Positions 22,645 through 33,826 of a DNA stretch of 64,000 nt are shown here, in pieces. This DNA is from Biomphalaria glabrata. Lineage: Eukaryota > Mollusca > Gastropoda > Planorbidae. A program made the position numbers and the translations under genes. The stretch's first letter is position 1; each line of letters begins with the position of its first letter. A model generated the notes under the pieces. The model ran no database searches. It was not told the DNA's origin and saw only the letters and a program-made list of their open reading frames with translations. The DNA lies in contig NC_074720.1 in assembly GCF_947242115.1 (NCBI RefSeq), positions 27,452,645 through 27,516,644 on the forward strand, given 5' to 3'.

Positions 22645-22850
22645 GTTCACCAAACCGTTCTACATGGCTGAAGATTCGGCCCTGCTTTACCTAACCAAGT
22701 GACATGAACATTGAGTGAAATTACAGAAACTGCTATATAAAATATGAACATACTCTTATGTGATGGCTTTTCATCTAAATATGTGTCACAGTTAATACGT
22801 CATGGCACTAGCTGTATAAACTTAAGAGCTACGACTAAGTCCTTACAGAG

Positions 22851-24430
22851 GCTATAACTACGACTAGATTCTGACACAGGCTATAACTACGACTAGATTC
22901 TGACACAGACTATAACTACGACTAGATTCTGACACAGACTATAACTACGACTAGATTCTGACACAGACTATAACTACGACTAGATTCTGACACAGGCTAT
23001 AACTACGACTAGATTCTGACACAGACTATAATTACGACTAGATTCTGACAGAGGCTATAACTACGACTAGATTCTGACACAGACTATAACTACGACTAGA
23101 TTCTGACACAGACTATAACTACGACTAGATTCTGACAGAGGATATAACTACGACTAGATTCTGACACAGACTATAACTACGACTAGATTCTGAAAGAGGC
23201 TATAACTACGACTAGATTCTGACACAGGCTATAACTACGACTAGATTCTGACACAGACTATAACTACGACTAGATTCTGACACAGGCTATAACTACGACT
23301 AGATTCTGACACAGACTATAACTACGAGTAGATTCTGACACAGACTATAACTACGACTAGATTCTGACAGAGACTATAACTACGACATATTCTGACAGAG
23401 ACTATAACTACGACTAGATTCTGACAGAGACTATAACTACGACTAGATTCTGACAGAGGATATAACTACGACATATTCTGACAGAGGCTATAACTACGAC
23501 TAGATTCTGACAGAGACTATAACTACGACATATTCTGACAGAGACTATAACTACGACATATTCTGACAGAGACTATAACTACGACTAGATTCTGACACAG
23601 GCTATAACTACGACTAGATTCTGACACAGACTATAACTACGACTAGATTCTGACACAGACTATAACTACGACATATTCTGACAGAGACTATAACTACGAC
23701 ATATTCTGACAGAGACTATAACTACGACATATTCTGACAGAGACTATAACTACGACTAGATTCTGACAGAGACTATAACTACGACTAGATTCTGACAGAG
23801 ACTATAACTACGACTAGATTCTGACACAGACTATAACTACGACATATTCTGACAGAGACTATAACTACGACTAGATTCTGACAGAGACTATAACTACGAC
23901 ATATTCTGACACAGGCTATAACTACGACTAGATTCTGACACAGACTATAACTACGACTAGATTCTGACAGAGGATATAACTACGACATATTCTGACAGAG
24001 ACTATAACTACGACTAGATTCTGACACAGGCTATAACTACGACATATTCTGACACAGGCTATAACTACGACATATTCTGACAGAGACTATAACTACGACA
24101 TATTCTGACAGAGACTATAACTACGACTAGATTCTGACAGAGACTATAACTACGACATATTCTGACAGAGACTATAACTACGACATATTCTGACAGAGAC
24201 TATAACTACGACATATTCTGACAGAGACTATAACTACGACTAGATTCTGACACAGACTATAACTACGACATATTCTGACACAGACTATAACTACGACTAG
24301 ATTCTGACACAGACTATAACTACGACATATTCTGACACAGACTATAACTACGACATATTCTGACACAGGCTATAACTACGACTAGATTCTGACACAGGCT
24401 ATAACTACGACATATTCTGACACAGACTAT
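22851..24430. repeat. 28/29-bp satellite, about 55 copies
   Basis: The 29-bp unit reads 'ctataactacgactagattc' plus 'tgacacaga'. A 28-bp variant has 'gacatattc' in place of 'gactagattc' and is enriched in the right half. The last bases vary between cacaga, cacagg and gagaga. Frames across it are artefacts. Confidence 0.97.
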
Positions 24431-24787
24431 CTAATAAAAATATCAAATTATCATTGCATCACATCGTATTAGGAAATCAAGTTAATATTATATCATTAGA
24501 ACCAGCAGTGTCACTAGGGTGTCATCGGGTACTCCTAGTTCATTGTTTTAATTAAATCGAATCCTCCCCCTCCAGAAAAGAAAAGCCAACCTTTCAATAA
24601 AATCTATCTTTAGTATTTTCTTGTGTTTATTATTATATAAGGAAGTAATAAACTTGTTTTATTGATTTGTTGACAACTTTAAATTTAACAGTTACTATTA
24701 CAAGAAATGTTTCAGTCATGTCATGCTACAAAACCTCGACAATAAAAATGTTTGAATGAAAGCGGTATTTAATACCGTAGCTAAAAA
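24431..24787. other. AT-rich stretch with a hAT-end-like fragment
   Basis: 'cagtgtcactagggtgtcat' near 24507 resembles a 'CAGTGgCGTCACTAGGG' hAT-type terminus, also seen at 57444. Otherwise no feature is evident. Confidence 0.35.
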
Positions 24788-25175
24788 TACGGGAGACGAA
24801 CGTATGCCAAAGGCAGTCTTTTTTGGTGAGTTAAAAGGTGGTCGACGTAACAGAGGCGCCCCACGGAAACGCTTCAAAGACCAGCTTAGGCGTCAACTTT
24901 CCTTGGCTGACATAAAAGAGAGCACCTGGTTGCATGCGGCCTCAGAACGAGACAGCTGGAGGTCACTCACGAAGGCCGCGGGATACACATTTGAGACCAA
25001 AAGAAAATCCGCTGCCGAGGACAAACGCAGACGGCGAAAAGAAAATCTAAATCGAACACCTGCGGACAATGGTTATGCTTGCCCTGGATGTGGCAAAATA
25101 TGTAGTTCACAGCTGGGGCTGCGCAGCCACGGGAAATACTGCATTCCTCACTAATCTTCGGACTCGAAGACAAGC
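24788..25175 (+). mobile_element. LINE ORF2 C-terminus with C2H2 zinc finger
   Basis: The translation reads 'GDERMPKAVFFGELKGGRRN', 'RGAPRKRFKDQLRRQL', 'STWLHAASERDSWRSLTKAA' and a terminal C2H2-type finger beginning CPGCGKICSSQLGLRSHGKY. It stops at 25152-25154, followed by the 3' UTR 'cttcggactcgaagacaagc'. This is the last part of a LINE ORF2 and is open to its stop, so it is probably not very old. It is related to, but distinct from, the LINE at 8.2 kb. Confidence 0.85.
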
Positions 25176-25264
25176 CTTATTATATCAAACAAAATAAATT
25201 GTTGATTATTTGGTCAATTTTTTAATCGATTTATGATTTGTTAGGTACAATGAATAATTGTCTA

Positions 25265-25360
25265 AGGTTTCAAACTCATGCGAGAATGGGTGTGGGAGAA
25301 ATAACGTGTACAAACTATGTACCAGACAGACAGACAGACAGACAGAGTGAGTAAGCGTTG
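25265..25360 (-). repeat. CTGTCTG/'acacgttatttctc' dispersed repeat
   Basis: Read on the reverse strand it carries a CTGTCTG tract, 'ttgtacacgttatttctccc' and 'acaccc'. Similar blocks are at 15133, 16020 (reverse), 33245, 42440 and 57385, making at least six copies in this window. Confidence 0.7.
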
Positions 25361-25763
25361 AAACACTATGACTAGGAAATAGACATGGCCTAGGACTTAG
25401 TCTACCATGTGATCCGATTTGACTCACTTTAAAAGAAGGTTTCTGTGAATGTGATAAACTGTGTCATTCTCCTGGCTGAGTGTTTCAAACCTATCCTTTA
25501 CCTTCACCTTGACCTATCCATAAGTCTGTTGAAACTTTGGGTTGCCAGGACCTGTAGACGCCAGTAGAAGGTCTTTTCCATTCCTCTCTGTCTTTTGCCT
25601 CCAGTAGAATTTATTTCAATGACAGGCCCGTCCATTCTTCTCCCCACTGCTTTCTCTGTCTGCCTCTTTATCTTTTCCCTGGTAACGTTCCCTGAAGGAC
25701 CTATCCATAAATTAAATTAAAGAGATTTTTTTTATTTTCAGGATACAATTCTCGCTACATCTC

Positions 25764-26840
25764 ATTCAACAAGTTTGTATGGCTACTTCTTCTGAACAGA
25801 ATAACAACAATACCAGTTCTTATGGTAACAATCGTATTGATTAGTTCTTAGACTTAGAGCTAGAAATAGTTTATCCACTCACTGAAATTAAGCTTAAAAT
25901 TATTTGTCTATAAACAATAACGCTACATATAAATTCAACATTCAACAAGTTTGTATGGCTACTTCTTCTGAACAGAATAACAACAATACCAGTTCTTATG
26001 GTAACATTCGTATTGTTACGAATCTCACTATCCAGGCTCTCTGCAAACTGCACCATACACCACCAACTTAAAGAACCTGACAAGTCAGGGCTCCAAAATA
26101 ACGTAAAGGTTTAATGTCCATAAATAACAGCCAATACTGTACAATTGGCAGCACATAGAACAGTACAAATAGCTCTGCGATAACAAATATCTCTCCAATA
26201 ACACCGTTCCGCAGTATCGACTCTTGTACTGGCCTCTCCGTCTCGTTCTGGGCTTACACTGGGTTCAACAGTTCAGGACTGACTTCACACACTAGGCTCG
26301 TTGTTGGACTCGATCGCAGACCAAGATCAAGACGCCAGCCGTCTCAACTGTACTTGACAGTACTCCGCACTGAACCGTCGTAATGCTCCGTACAGAACCA
26401 CACCGCTGAACTGTGCTGTAGTCGACCGGACTGAAATGAACCGGGCTCTGAACCCCTGCCGTGAACCGTCTTGACTGCGACACCTCCGCTCTTACTGGCC
26501 TTCTCGAACCGGACAGAACGCCGCTCGACGTTTCTAGGTGGTCAGATGACTACAACTCTCGTGACGCTCCTGAGCTATGTTCACGACGTCGATCCTTCCC
26601 GAACCGCCGTGTTGACACTCGTCTCGGCTGACAGTCGTAACTTGTCACGGTTGACCGCTCGTCTAGCGCTGGCCTGGGGCGATTTGCGTCGGCTGACTAT
26701 ACACACACCACTACCCCCGTTTGTGCCACCACCAGGTTTATAACAGTATTGATTAGTTCTTAGAGTTAGGGCTAGAAATAGTTTATCCACTCACCAAAAT
26801 TAAGCGTAAGTCTATAAACAATAACTTACGCTACATATAA
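25764..26840. repeat. 176-bp tandem duplication split by an LTR insertion
   Basis: The first unit (25764-25939) runs from 'caacaagtttgtatggctac' through 'gtattgattagttcttag' to 'aacgctacatata'. The second unit starts at 25940, is cut at 26013 by the LTR, and resumes at 26746. The first unit therefore shows what the insertion site looked like before integration. Confidence 0.85.
26014..26745 (-). mobile_element. Solo LTR of the gag-only LTR family
   Basis: On the minus strand it runs from tgttataaacctgg to attcgtaaca and matches the LTRs at 47-54 kb along its whole length, using the longer LTR form. GTAT is duplicated on both sides (26010-26013 and 26746-26749). It is a fossil left by recombination between two LTRs. 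Minus and plus frames inside it are not host genes. Confidence 0.92.
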
Positions 26841-27115
26841 CTCCGTAACAGTATAAAACATTAACACGTTCCCTGATATATCACATTATACTTTTGTTTG
26901 AAAATTCTAAGATGTCCTAAATCTCTAGCTGATTAGATTCGAACTTGAATCAAACTCTCTTATGCCCTGATAAAAGCAAATCGAAAAAGGTTGACCTAAT
27001 GAGAGGCCTATAGTTTGCATTCTGCTTCCAACATACACTCTTGGCACGTAAATTGTATATAGCATCCCTGCCTTAAGACCAATATGTCTACATTCAATTC
27101 ATTTTATTAGCATTT

Positions 27116-27172
27116 TGTGTGCGTGTGCGTGTGTGTGTGTGTGCGTACGTGTGTGTGTGTGTGTGTGCGCGC
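27116..27172. repeat. (GT)n/(GC) microsatellite
   Basis: An imperfect GT tract ending in 'gcgcgcgc'. It is followed at 27236-27300 by three copies of a 17-bp 'gcaggcgacgttttggc' unit. Confidence 0.85.
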
Positions 27173-27448
27173 GCATCTTGCGAATTGAAATGTTTTTCAT
27201 CGTGTACGCTTGTTTCGTGAATTCTAACGAAGCGGGACGTTTTGGCGCAGGCGACGTTTTGGCGCAGGCGACGTTTTGGCGCGATGGTAGTTTTGGCGAG
27301 AAAAGTTGGCATTTATTATCTTTAAAAAAATATTTTAGATCTGGGCTTCAGCCAAGCACTCAATGGTTTCTACCTCCCCTCCTTTCATTGACAGAGTCCC
27401 TTCAAACATTATCCAAATAAATCTATGACTAAATTTGTCTTTGAACAG

Positions 27449-27939
27449 CTCTATGGCAGACGATGGTGGACAAAGATTTTGGTCTTAATGCCCTCCATTT
27501 AGCCTCTGGCCAAGGGCATGAACAGAGTGTGCGCAAGTTGATAGAATGGGGAAATTCAGTCAACGAGCCCACCAACGAGGGAAGAACAGCTTTGTGCATT
27601 TCATCACACGCAGGCTTTCACGGTGTCGTCCTCATTCTGTTAAAGAGTAAAGCTAATGCCAACCAAGGCTGCAACAACGGCTGGACGTCACTCATGAGCT
27701 CCTCCCTCCAGGGTCACCTTGACGTCACAAAGCTGCTCTTACAATATGACGTCAACGTGAACGCCAGCACGTGCTGTGGATACACTGCCTTGATGATCGC
27801 CTCAGAAAACTGTCGTCTGGAGATAATGGATCTCTTGCATGAACGTGGGGCACATACAGGAACAAAAACTAAAAGTCCATTGGGCCAAATGCAGAGGTTT
27901 GAATTTTGTGATTGTACTTTAGAAATGATAAAGTTGTGA
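27449..27939 (+). CDS. Ankyrin-repeat exon (partial gene)
   Basis: The reading frame gives about four ankyrin repeats: 'FGLNALHLASGQGHEQSVRK', 'RTALCISSHAGFHGVVLILL', 'WTSLMSSSLQGHLDVTKLLL' and 'YTALMIASENCRLEIMDLLH'. A good acceptor, 'tgtctttgaacag', ends at 27448, and the frame is open from there in phase 1. The stop is at 27937-27939. A weaker donor, 'agag/gtttga', lies near 27893, so the terminal 15 residues may not be coding. It is on the opposite strand from the giant ankyrin exon and so belongs to another gene. Upstream exons were not found. Confidence 0.7.
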
Positions 27940-28094
27940 ATGTATCAGAGTATTTACTTTTTTTCTTTGTATGCACTTTTGCGTTGGTTAATGAAGTTTT
28001 AAATCTATTTATGTGTAAATATTTTGAAATATAATATCATAATAGACCGTCATTAATTCACAGTTTACTTATTTTGAACATTTTCTTCTGCAGC

Positions 28095-28148
28095 AAGGAA
28101 ATCGTTAAAACCAATCATGGTTCAAACATACTCCCTAGATTCAACTTG
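28095..28148 (+). CDS. Possible small exon after the ankyrin exon
   Basis: A strong acceptor 'attttcttctgcag' is followed by about 54 bp and a consensus donor 'aactt/gtaagtag'. If spliced from the 'gtttga' donor near 27893, it reads 'KEIVKTNHGSNILPRFNL'. Another frame stops just after the donor. Low certainty, as it is short and the upstream donor is weak. Confidence 0.3.
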
Positions 28149-28514
28149 TAAGTAGTCTATTTGTAAGTAGTCTATTTGTCAGTAGTCAATTTGTAAGTAG
28201 TCTAGTCCTAGATCTTATGCACATTTGTTCTACTATTGCATTTGAAAGAAGAAATCATGAAATTGCATTGATTTATCTAATTAACGTCTTAAAAAATATG
28301 TATACAGCTATTGTCTGCAACAATACAGACTAAACATTTTTTGAACAAGGCATTTCAAAATGTCTCTGTTAACCAGATTATTCACAATTTTTTGACTCAG
28401 AATGGTCGAAATTCTCCCGACGGTTGTAGGTCGTTATGTTGACATTTGTTGTGTGACAAAAAAAAATGAAAATGTCCGCTGCAAGACGCCTTACATAATA
28501 GGAAGACAGTATTA

Positions 28515-28828
28515 GGTCAATGTATTAGTCACAAAGATCTCTGTGGTAAGGTCATTGCATTGGCCACAAAGATCTCTGTGGTAAGGTCATTGCATTGGCC
28601 ACAAAGATCTCTGTGGTAAGGTCATTGCATTGGCCACAAAGATCTCTGTGGTAAGGTCATTGCATTGATCACCAAGATCTCTGTGGTAAGGTCATTGCAT
28701 TAGTCACAAAGATATCTGTGGTAAGGTCATTGCATTGGTCACAAAGATCTATGTGGTAAGGTCATTGCATTGGCCACACAGATCTCTGTGGTCAGGTCAT
28801 TGCATTGGTCACAAAGATCTCTATGGTG
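28515..28828. repeat. 35-bp minisatellite with palindromic core, 9 copies
   Basis: The unit has 'ggtcattgcattgg' and an almost perfect palindrome 'ccacaaagatctctgtgg' centred on AGATCT. First and last copies are the most diverged. Confidence 0.92.
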
Positions 28829-29780
28829 TTGAATCTGGTCTATGGGATGAAATATGTGATCAGCTGGATCGGACTCGCATTTATTGCACCGTTCCCCAGT
28901 AGGGGTCATACGGTCTGTGAAGGTCCTTCCACGGAATGCAATGGTACATTATACAAATATGGAGTGTCCCGCGTGGGCTTGGCCTCTGGCCTTGTAAGGG
29001 TCTGGTAAACCCATTGCGTTGGCTTAAGGTACAAACGAATGTGCTTAAAGGATCATCTAGTTGATGGGGGCCTCCAGATAGAAGAGTCGGTGAAGAGCCA
29101 ATTCCTCACCCTGGACACGGGATAAAATTCTTTCCCGGGATTTATCTCGAACTTTTTTGGAAAATTTCTTATATTTCTTTTACTGATTTACGTAAAAATA
29201 AGCAACTTTAAATATAATAAACAGCTCAGTTATTGGTTACACTACGCCATGTTTAGCTTAATTAATATTTATTTCTTTTTATTTTGTTTGAAAAATTATA
29301 ACAGTCTAACTAGAGTTTCCCAGGGTGGTAAAGGAGCTATTAATACAGAACTGTTAAATTTCTAGGAAAATCCTTAGAGCCGTCTTTGAAATCAGTGTTC
29401 AGGTTGCACCCTCGATGAAGTTGTGACTTGAATGGAGGAATTGTAAAAAAGGGGAATTTGTTATTCAACGTTGAAAAATCACCTTGTTCACAAATGATTT
29501 CCTTTCACCAACAAAACATTGACTTCAAGACATCCATTGCCGAGATTCCTTAAAAAAAAAAAGAAGCCCAAAGCAAAAAAATAAATAAAATTAATACCCC
29601 CACCCCCCAAAAAAAACAAAAAACTTTGTACTATTCTTCCATAACTCAATAAAATATTTTAAAAGTATTCTTAAAAATTTGCTTGTTTCTTTTCCAGAGA
29701 GAATGACTTGAATTATTGCGTTATGAATGTCAACATTGATAAAGTCAAAAATCTCCAAATTAATTGATTGAAAACTATAG
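28829..29780. other. Stretch without a recognised gene
   Basis: A moderately G/C-rich block at 28850-29130 ('ccgttccccagtaggggtca', 'gtgtcccgcgtgggc') stands out from AT-rich surroundings and may be a decayed mobile element, but I could not place it. The rest is A/T-rich with A runs. Confidence 0.3.
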
Positions 29781-29787
29781 CTATTGG

Positions 29788-30036
29788 ACTTCTCCAGTGC
29801 GACTTGAAAGACTTCTCCAGTGCTACTTGAAATATTTCTCCTGTTCTACCCGGAAGAACCTCTCCAGTGCTACTTGAAAGACTTTTCCAGTGCTACCCGG
29901 AAGAACCTCTCCAGTGCTACTTGAAAGACTTTTCCAGTGCTACCCGGAAGAACCTCTCCAGTGCTACTTGAAAGACTTTTCCAGTGCTACCCGGAAGAAC
30001 CTCTCCAGTGCTACTTGACTTCTCCAGTGCTACTCG
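29788..30036. repeat. 23-bp minisatellite organised as 46-bp dimers
   Basis: Single units read 'cttctccagtgctacttgaa' or 'cttttccagtgctacccgga'. In the centre the two types alternate strictly (three to four dimers), flanked by diverged monomers. Confidence 0.9.
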
Positions 30037-31176
30037 AGGGACTTGTACTGTGCCACATGTGCACCACCTTTACAGTTAGCTAAGGTTCTCGAGTGGTGGA
30101 GATAACTCCTCCGATAGATTGGACATCCTTTTTATGCAGTCTGACAAAGAATTTCTGTACAAAGTCACTTGTAGTGGATCAAATATCTGATTACTTCCGA
30201 GGATAAAATAGTTCAGGCTAGGCGAAAGTTCATCTAAAGAACAGCACATCCGAATGTTGACACAACCGTAACATTTCTGTTTGATTTATTTCCCTTTGTT
30301 TTTTTTTATGAATGTAACTTAATCTAATGTAAAGATAAATAAGTTTCAAATAATCTAGACATTTTAAGTAGTAGATTTGATGGCCCTTCGAAACAAATAT
30401 ATGATTTAGATGTTTAATGAGTCTAAGGGAGTGAACTCAACATGGACAGGCGTTTATTGAATCACAAACATAATAACGAGGTCTGCCTTAAGCACAACGG
30501 CACTTCGTTACTTCTGTCCAATGTTCTAACATTCCTTCCAAGTCGAGTGTCTAGCAGTGCGCAGCTTACGGCGAACCTTCTGCACTAGCATAGATATCGT
30601 TATATCACATGTTGTTGCTACATATCATTTTGTTACGACATTTGTATAGGGCATTTTCATTGTTATATGACATTTTTGTTGTTATATGACATTTTGTTGT
30701 TTTATGACATTTTGGTCTATCACATTTGTTCGACTTGGCATTTGGTTGTTAGGTCACATATTGTTATATCGCCTTTTGTTGCTATGCTTTGAAAAAATGT
30801 ATAAAATTTTGTGTCGATGTAAGTTTATAAAAAAATAAAATACAAAAAGTTTTTTTTCAGTTGAAGTTTTTCTATGAAAGGTTTCTGAGCTAGAAGGTTT
30901 TAAATTCCACGAAGTGACAAGTTCAATAAAGTATTGTAGAAATGTAGAAATGTAGAAATGTTTCTAAGTTGCGAACCAATTATCGTTGAACGAAACATCA
31001 GCGAGCAAATGATTCACCAAGTGATTGTTAGCTTTTCAAATCCACCCAACGTTTAAAGAGCATGTCTATCAGGGCCCAGCAGGCGTGTCATTACAGACAC
31101 CAAACCTGACAAGGGATAGAAGGAGAATGTGATGTAGAGGTATCACGTGACACAAATGCGATCTGACAAAATGGTG
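30037..31176. other. AT-rich stretch with short repeats
   Basis: A loose cluster of 'gttatatgacattttgttg' variants lies at 30640-30790. No exon or known element could be supported. Confidence 0.35.
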
Positions 31177-31401
31177 GCTTCTATATAGCTCTACTTTCAT
31201 ACTTATAGCATGCTCAGAGCGCTACGATCCAGTTGGGGGGGGGTGAGGGGGGTATCTGGGAGTAGGTTTTCCGTGCGCTCACAACTCGGCAATGGTGTCG
31301 AACCTCGAGCCCCCCTTCATAGTTAGCCAAGCCAAGCCAAGTTCAAGCCAAGCCAAGCCAAGCCATTTCAAGCGTACTTAGCCTCTCGACCACGCCTCCC
31401 A
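31177..31401 (-). mobile_element. tRNA-derived SINE, 'gcgctatataaaagc' family
   Basis: The reverse strand carries the family layout: a tRNA-like head with 'gtggtcgagaggctaag', an expanded 'ggcttggctt' run, B box 'gaggttcgacacc', and an end related to 'gagctatatagaagc'. The head expansion resembles the one at 22.4 kb but is longer. Confidence 0.8.
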
Positions 31402-31433
31402 CATGTGAAACAAAAGTGCGTTGTGACAAAATG

Positions 31434-31815
31434 GTGATATGACAAAACTAGTGGCATGGCTCCATTAGGATGTAATTAATACAAGTGTGATATAACAAAA
31501 CTAGTGGCATTGCTCCATTAGGATGTAATTAATACAAGTGTGATATGACAAAACTAGTGGCATTGCTCCATTAGGATGTAATTAATACAAGTGTGATATG
31601 ACAAAACTAGTGGCATGGCTCCATTAGGATGTAATTAATACAAGTGTGATGTGACAAAACTAGTGGCATGGCTCCATTAGGATGTAATTAATACAAGTGT
31701 GATGTGACAAAACTAGTGGCATTGCTCCATTAGGATGTAATTAATACAAGTGTGATATGACAAAACTAGTGGCATGGCTCCATTAGGATGTAATTAATAC
31801 AAGTGTGATGTGACA
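31434..31815. repeat. 53-bp minisatellite, about 7 copies
   Basis: The unit contains 'gacaaaactagtggcatggc', 'tccattaggatgtaattaat' and 'acaagtgtgat'. Copies differ at only a few positions (tgatatgac/tgatgtgac, ggcatggc/ggcattgc). Confidence 0.95.
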
Positions 31816-33244
31816 CAAGGGTGATATTTATGTAGGTAATCGAGTTTGCGATCTCCCGTATTCAAGTCTATTTTCCCCAGACGTTTGTCTTAGTCAATGT
31901 AAAGACAACTGGTGGGATTGGGACCATCCCAAGAGAGTCTCAAAAGGACGGGGCGTCAGCAGAGTGGAAAATATAAGTGAAATCATAAGTGACAAAGTGA
32001 CAAGGTGACAAAGTGACAAGGTGGACATTGCTCCTTTCTTTATAAAACTGACCTTTCCCCCCCCCCTCCACCACACACACATTTGTAATAAACAGCCTGG
32101 AGAAGTTCCTATAAAGTTTACCGTCAAACGAAATCTTTTCCTCAAGTTGAGATCTACATGTGTGTACTCCTATTAATTACGTTTGAGGACAAATTAAAAA
32201 AACAAACCACATCAACAAATGTGTACGAGTATAAAAGAAAATATCTTTATTGTAAACTTTTTATAAAACGTTGCAATTGAGTGTATACACAAGTGTTCAA
32301 CATTATCAACTCTAGAGTAAAACATCATTTCTAGGTTGAAACATTATCAACACTTTGTAAAAAGATAATTATCAAAAAATTATGTAAAATGTTTATAAAA
32401 ATATTTTTGATAGAGAACATTGCTATCATAAGAGAATATGAACCAAAGTGTGCTGTTAATAATAAGACAGACTAAATCCCTCTTACATGTAGAGTGACAT
32501 TCTATTAGGATATAATAAAATCATGAAAGGACTAATACTTTTAAATGCCAACATTAAGACAGATCAGAGCGCAAGGGATTGCTTTGAAGGCCAAGGCTTC
32601 TCTCCATGACCTTACACTGGTCTAGCAGTGGACTTCAAATGTTTCTTCTGAAGTTTTTTCCCTCTGGAAGTGGATACATTAAAACAAGACTTCCAATGAA
32701 GCATAAATAATCGTTAACTTCATAGAAATAAATGATTCTAGACAATGCAATGCAACGTATGCAAAATAAATCAACACATGAAATCATTCTAGACTCTACT
32801 CGTTACAATTGTAACACACGTGCGTTTGGTCTAGCTGATAATACAATATCCTGGCCAGATTGCTCTTCCTAATTAACAATACCATCGTTGATTTGACCCC
32901 TTTAAATTCAATTAATTCTTGGTTTTATAAACTTTAATTTGTGTTATATAAAAAGAGCAAGCATTCTCCTATAATTCTGTACGAAAACTCACGATAATGA
33001 CAAACAAAACTGTGATTGAAGTTTAACCCTAACAGAGTAGGAGCTACACATGTAAACAATGCTGTCAGAACATGGGAAATACTGACGGAGAGAGAGAGAG
33101 TTAACTCCTCCTGAGCTTTACTTCCGCTTCCCCAAAGTCTGTCCTTTTCCTAAAACTACATGATATGGACACGCCCACCTCTCTGACCACCTGGACTGTC
33201 TACTTAGCCTTTGTTTTGGTCAAGTGTTGGTGTCTATTTATTAC
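31816..33244. other. AT-rich stretch, no gene seen
   Basis: It has a small 'gtgacaaggtgacaaa' repeat near 31990, a C run at 32050, and long A/T-rich sequence. No splice-bounded frame with protein-like composition was found. Confidence 0.4.
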
Positions 33245-33826
33245 AAAGCTTAGATCAACTCTGTCTGTCTGTCTGATAAAAAGTTTGTACACGTTATTTC
33301 TCACGCACCCAATCTCGGGTCAAGCTGACATTTCGCACAATTATTTCTTTGACCTGACAACTCAAGAACCAAAATTTAAAACGAAACAACCAGTTAGTTC
33401 ATCAACTAATGGTAATACATTATTGTGTTTGGTATTGAACGAGTGAAAGATATTGTACTTGACAGATGTAGCGGTATAAGTTGAATCAGTCTCCTTAGAG
33501 AATTTGTGTAGAGAATTAGGTCTATCAACAGATAGTTATAAAACCTTCTATTTTCATAAGTACTTCGCTAGCACAGTGGTTAGTTTACTGGCCGTGGAGG
33601 CTTGTGCCCTATAGTTCGATTCAAGTCATTTAACTTTTTTTTTTCTTAATGAAAGGCATTTTTTAAAAAAGCGATCACGGTACCATTCAATTAGATACCT
33701 CCTTCCCCCCCCCCTCCTTTTTCCCCAACTGGTCCAGACAAGTGATAGCATCATAAGGCATTGAGTAAGATAAAAGCATGAAATTGCGCTAAACAAAAAC
33801 AGTTGTTAAACGTATTTGTAATCGCA
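33245..33826 (+). repeat. Composite dispersed repeat (second copy), flank of the 69-bp satellite
   Basis: It carries the CTGTCTG tract, 'tttgtacacgttatttctc', 'aatctcgggtcaagctga', a SINE-like segment 'aactggtccagacaagtga' and 'taaaagcatgaaattgcgct'. It is collinear with 15125-15690. It runs without interruption into the first satellite unit. Confidence 0.65.

Noticed and set aside
22851-24430. Array that might be taken for CRISPR
   Set aside because: Units are directly adjacent with no unique spacers, and the sequence is animal nuclear DNA.
25490-25700. Possible LINE C-terminus on the minus strand (GKIKRQTEKAVGRRMDGPVI)
   Set aside because: The reading is open and charged but has none of the usual LINE C-terminal motifs. 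Too weak to annotate.
26471-26743. Frames of 90 and 69 residues near 26.5-26.8 kb
   Set aside because: They fall within the solo LTR and its flank.
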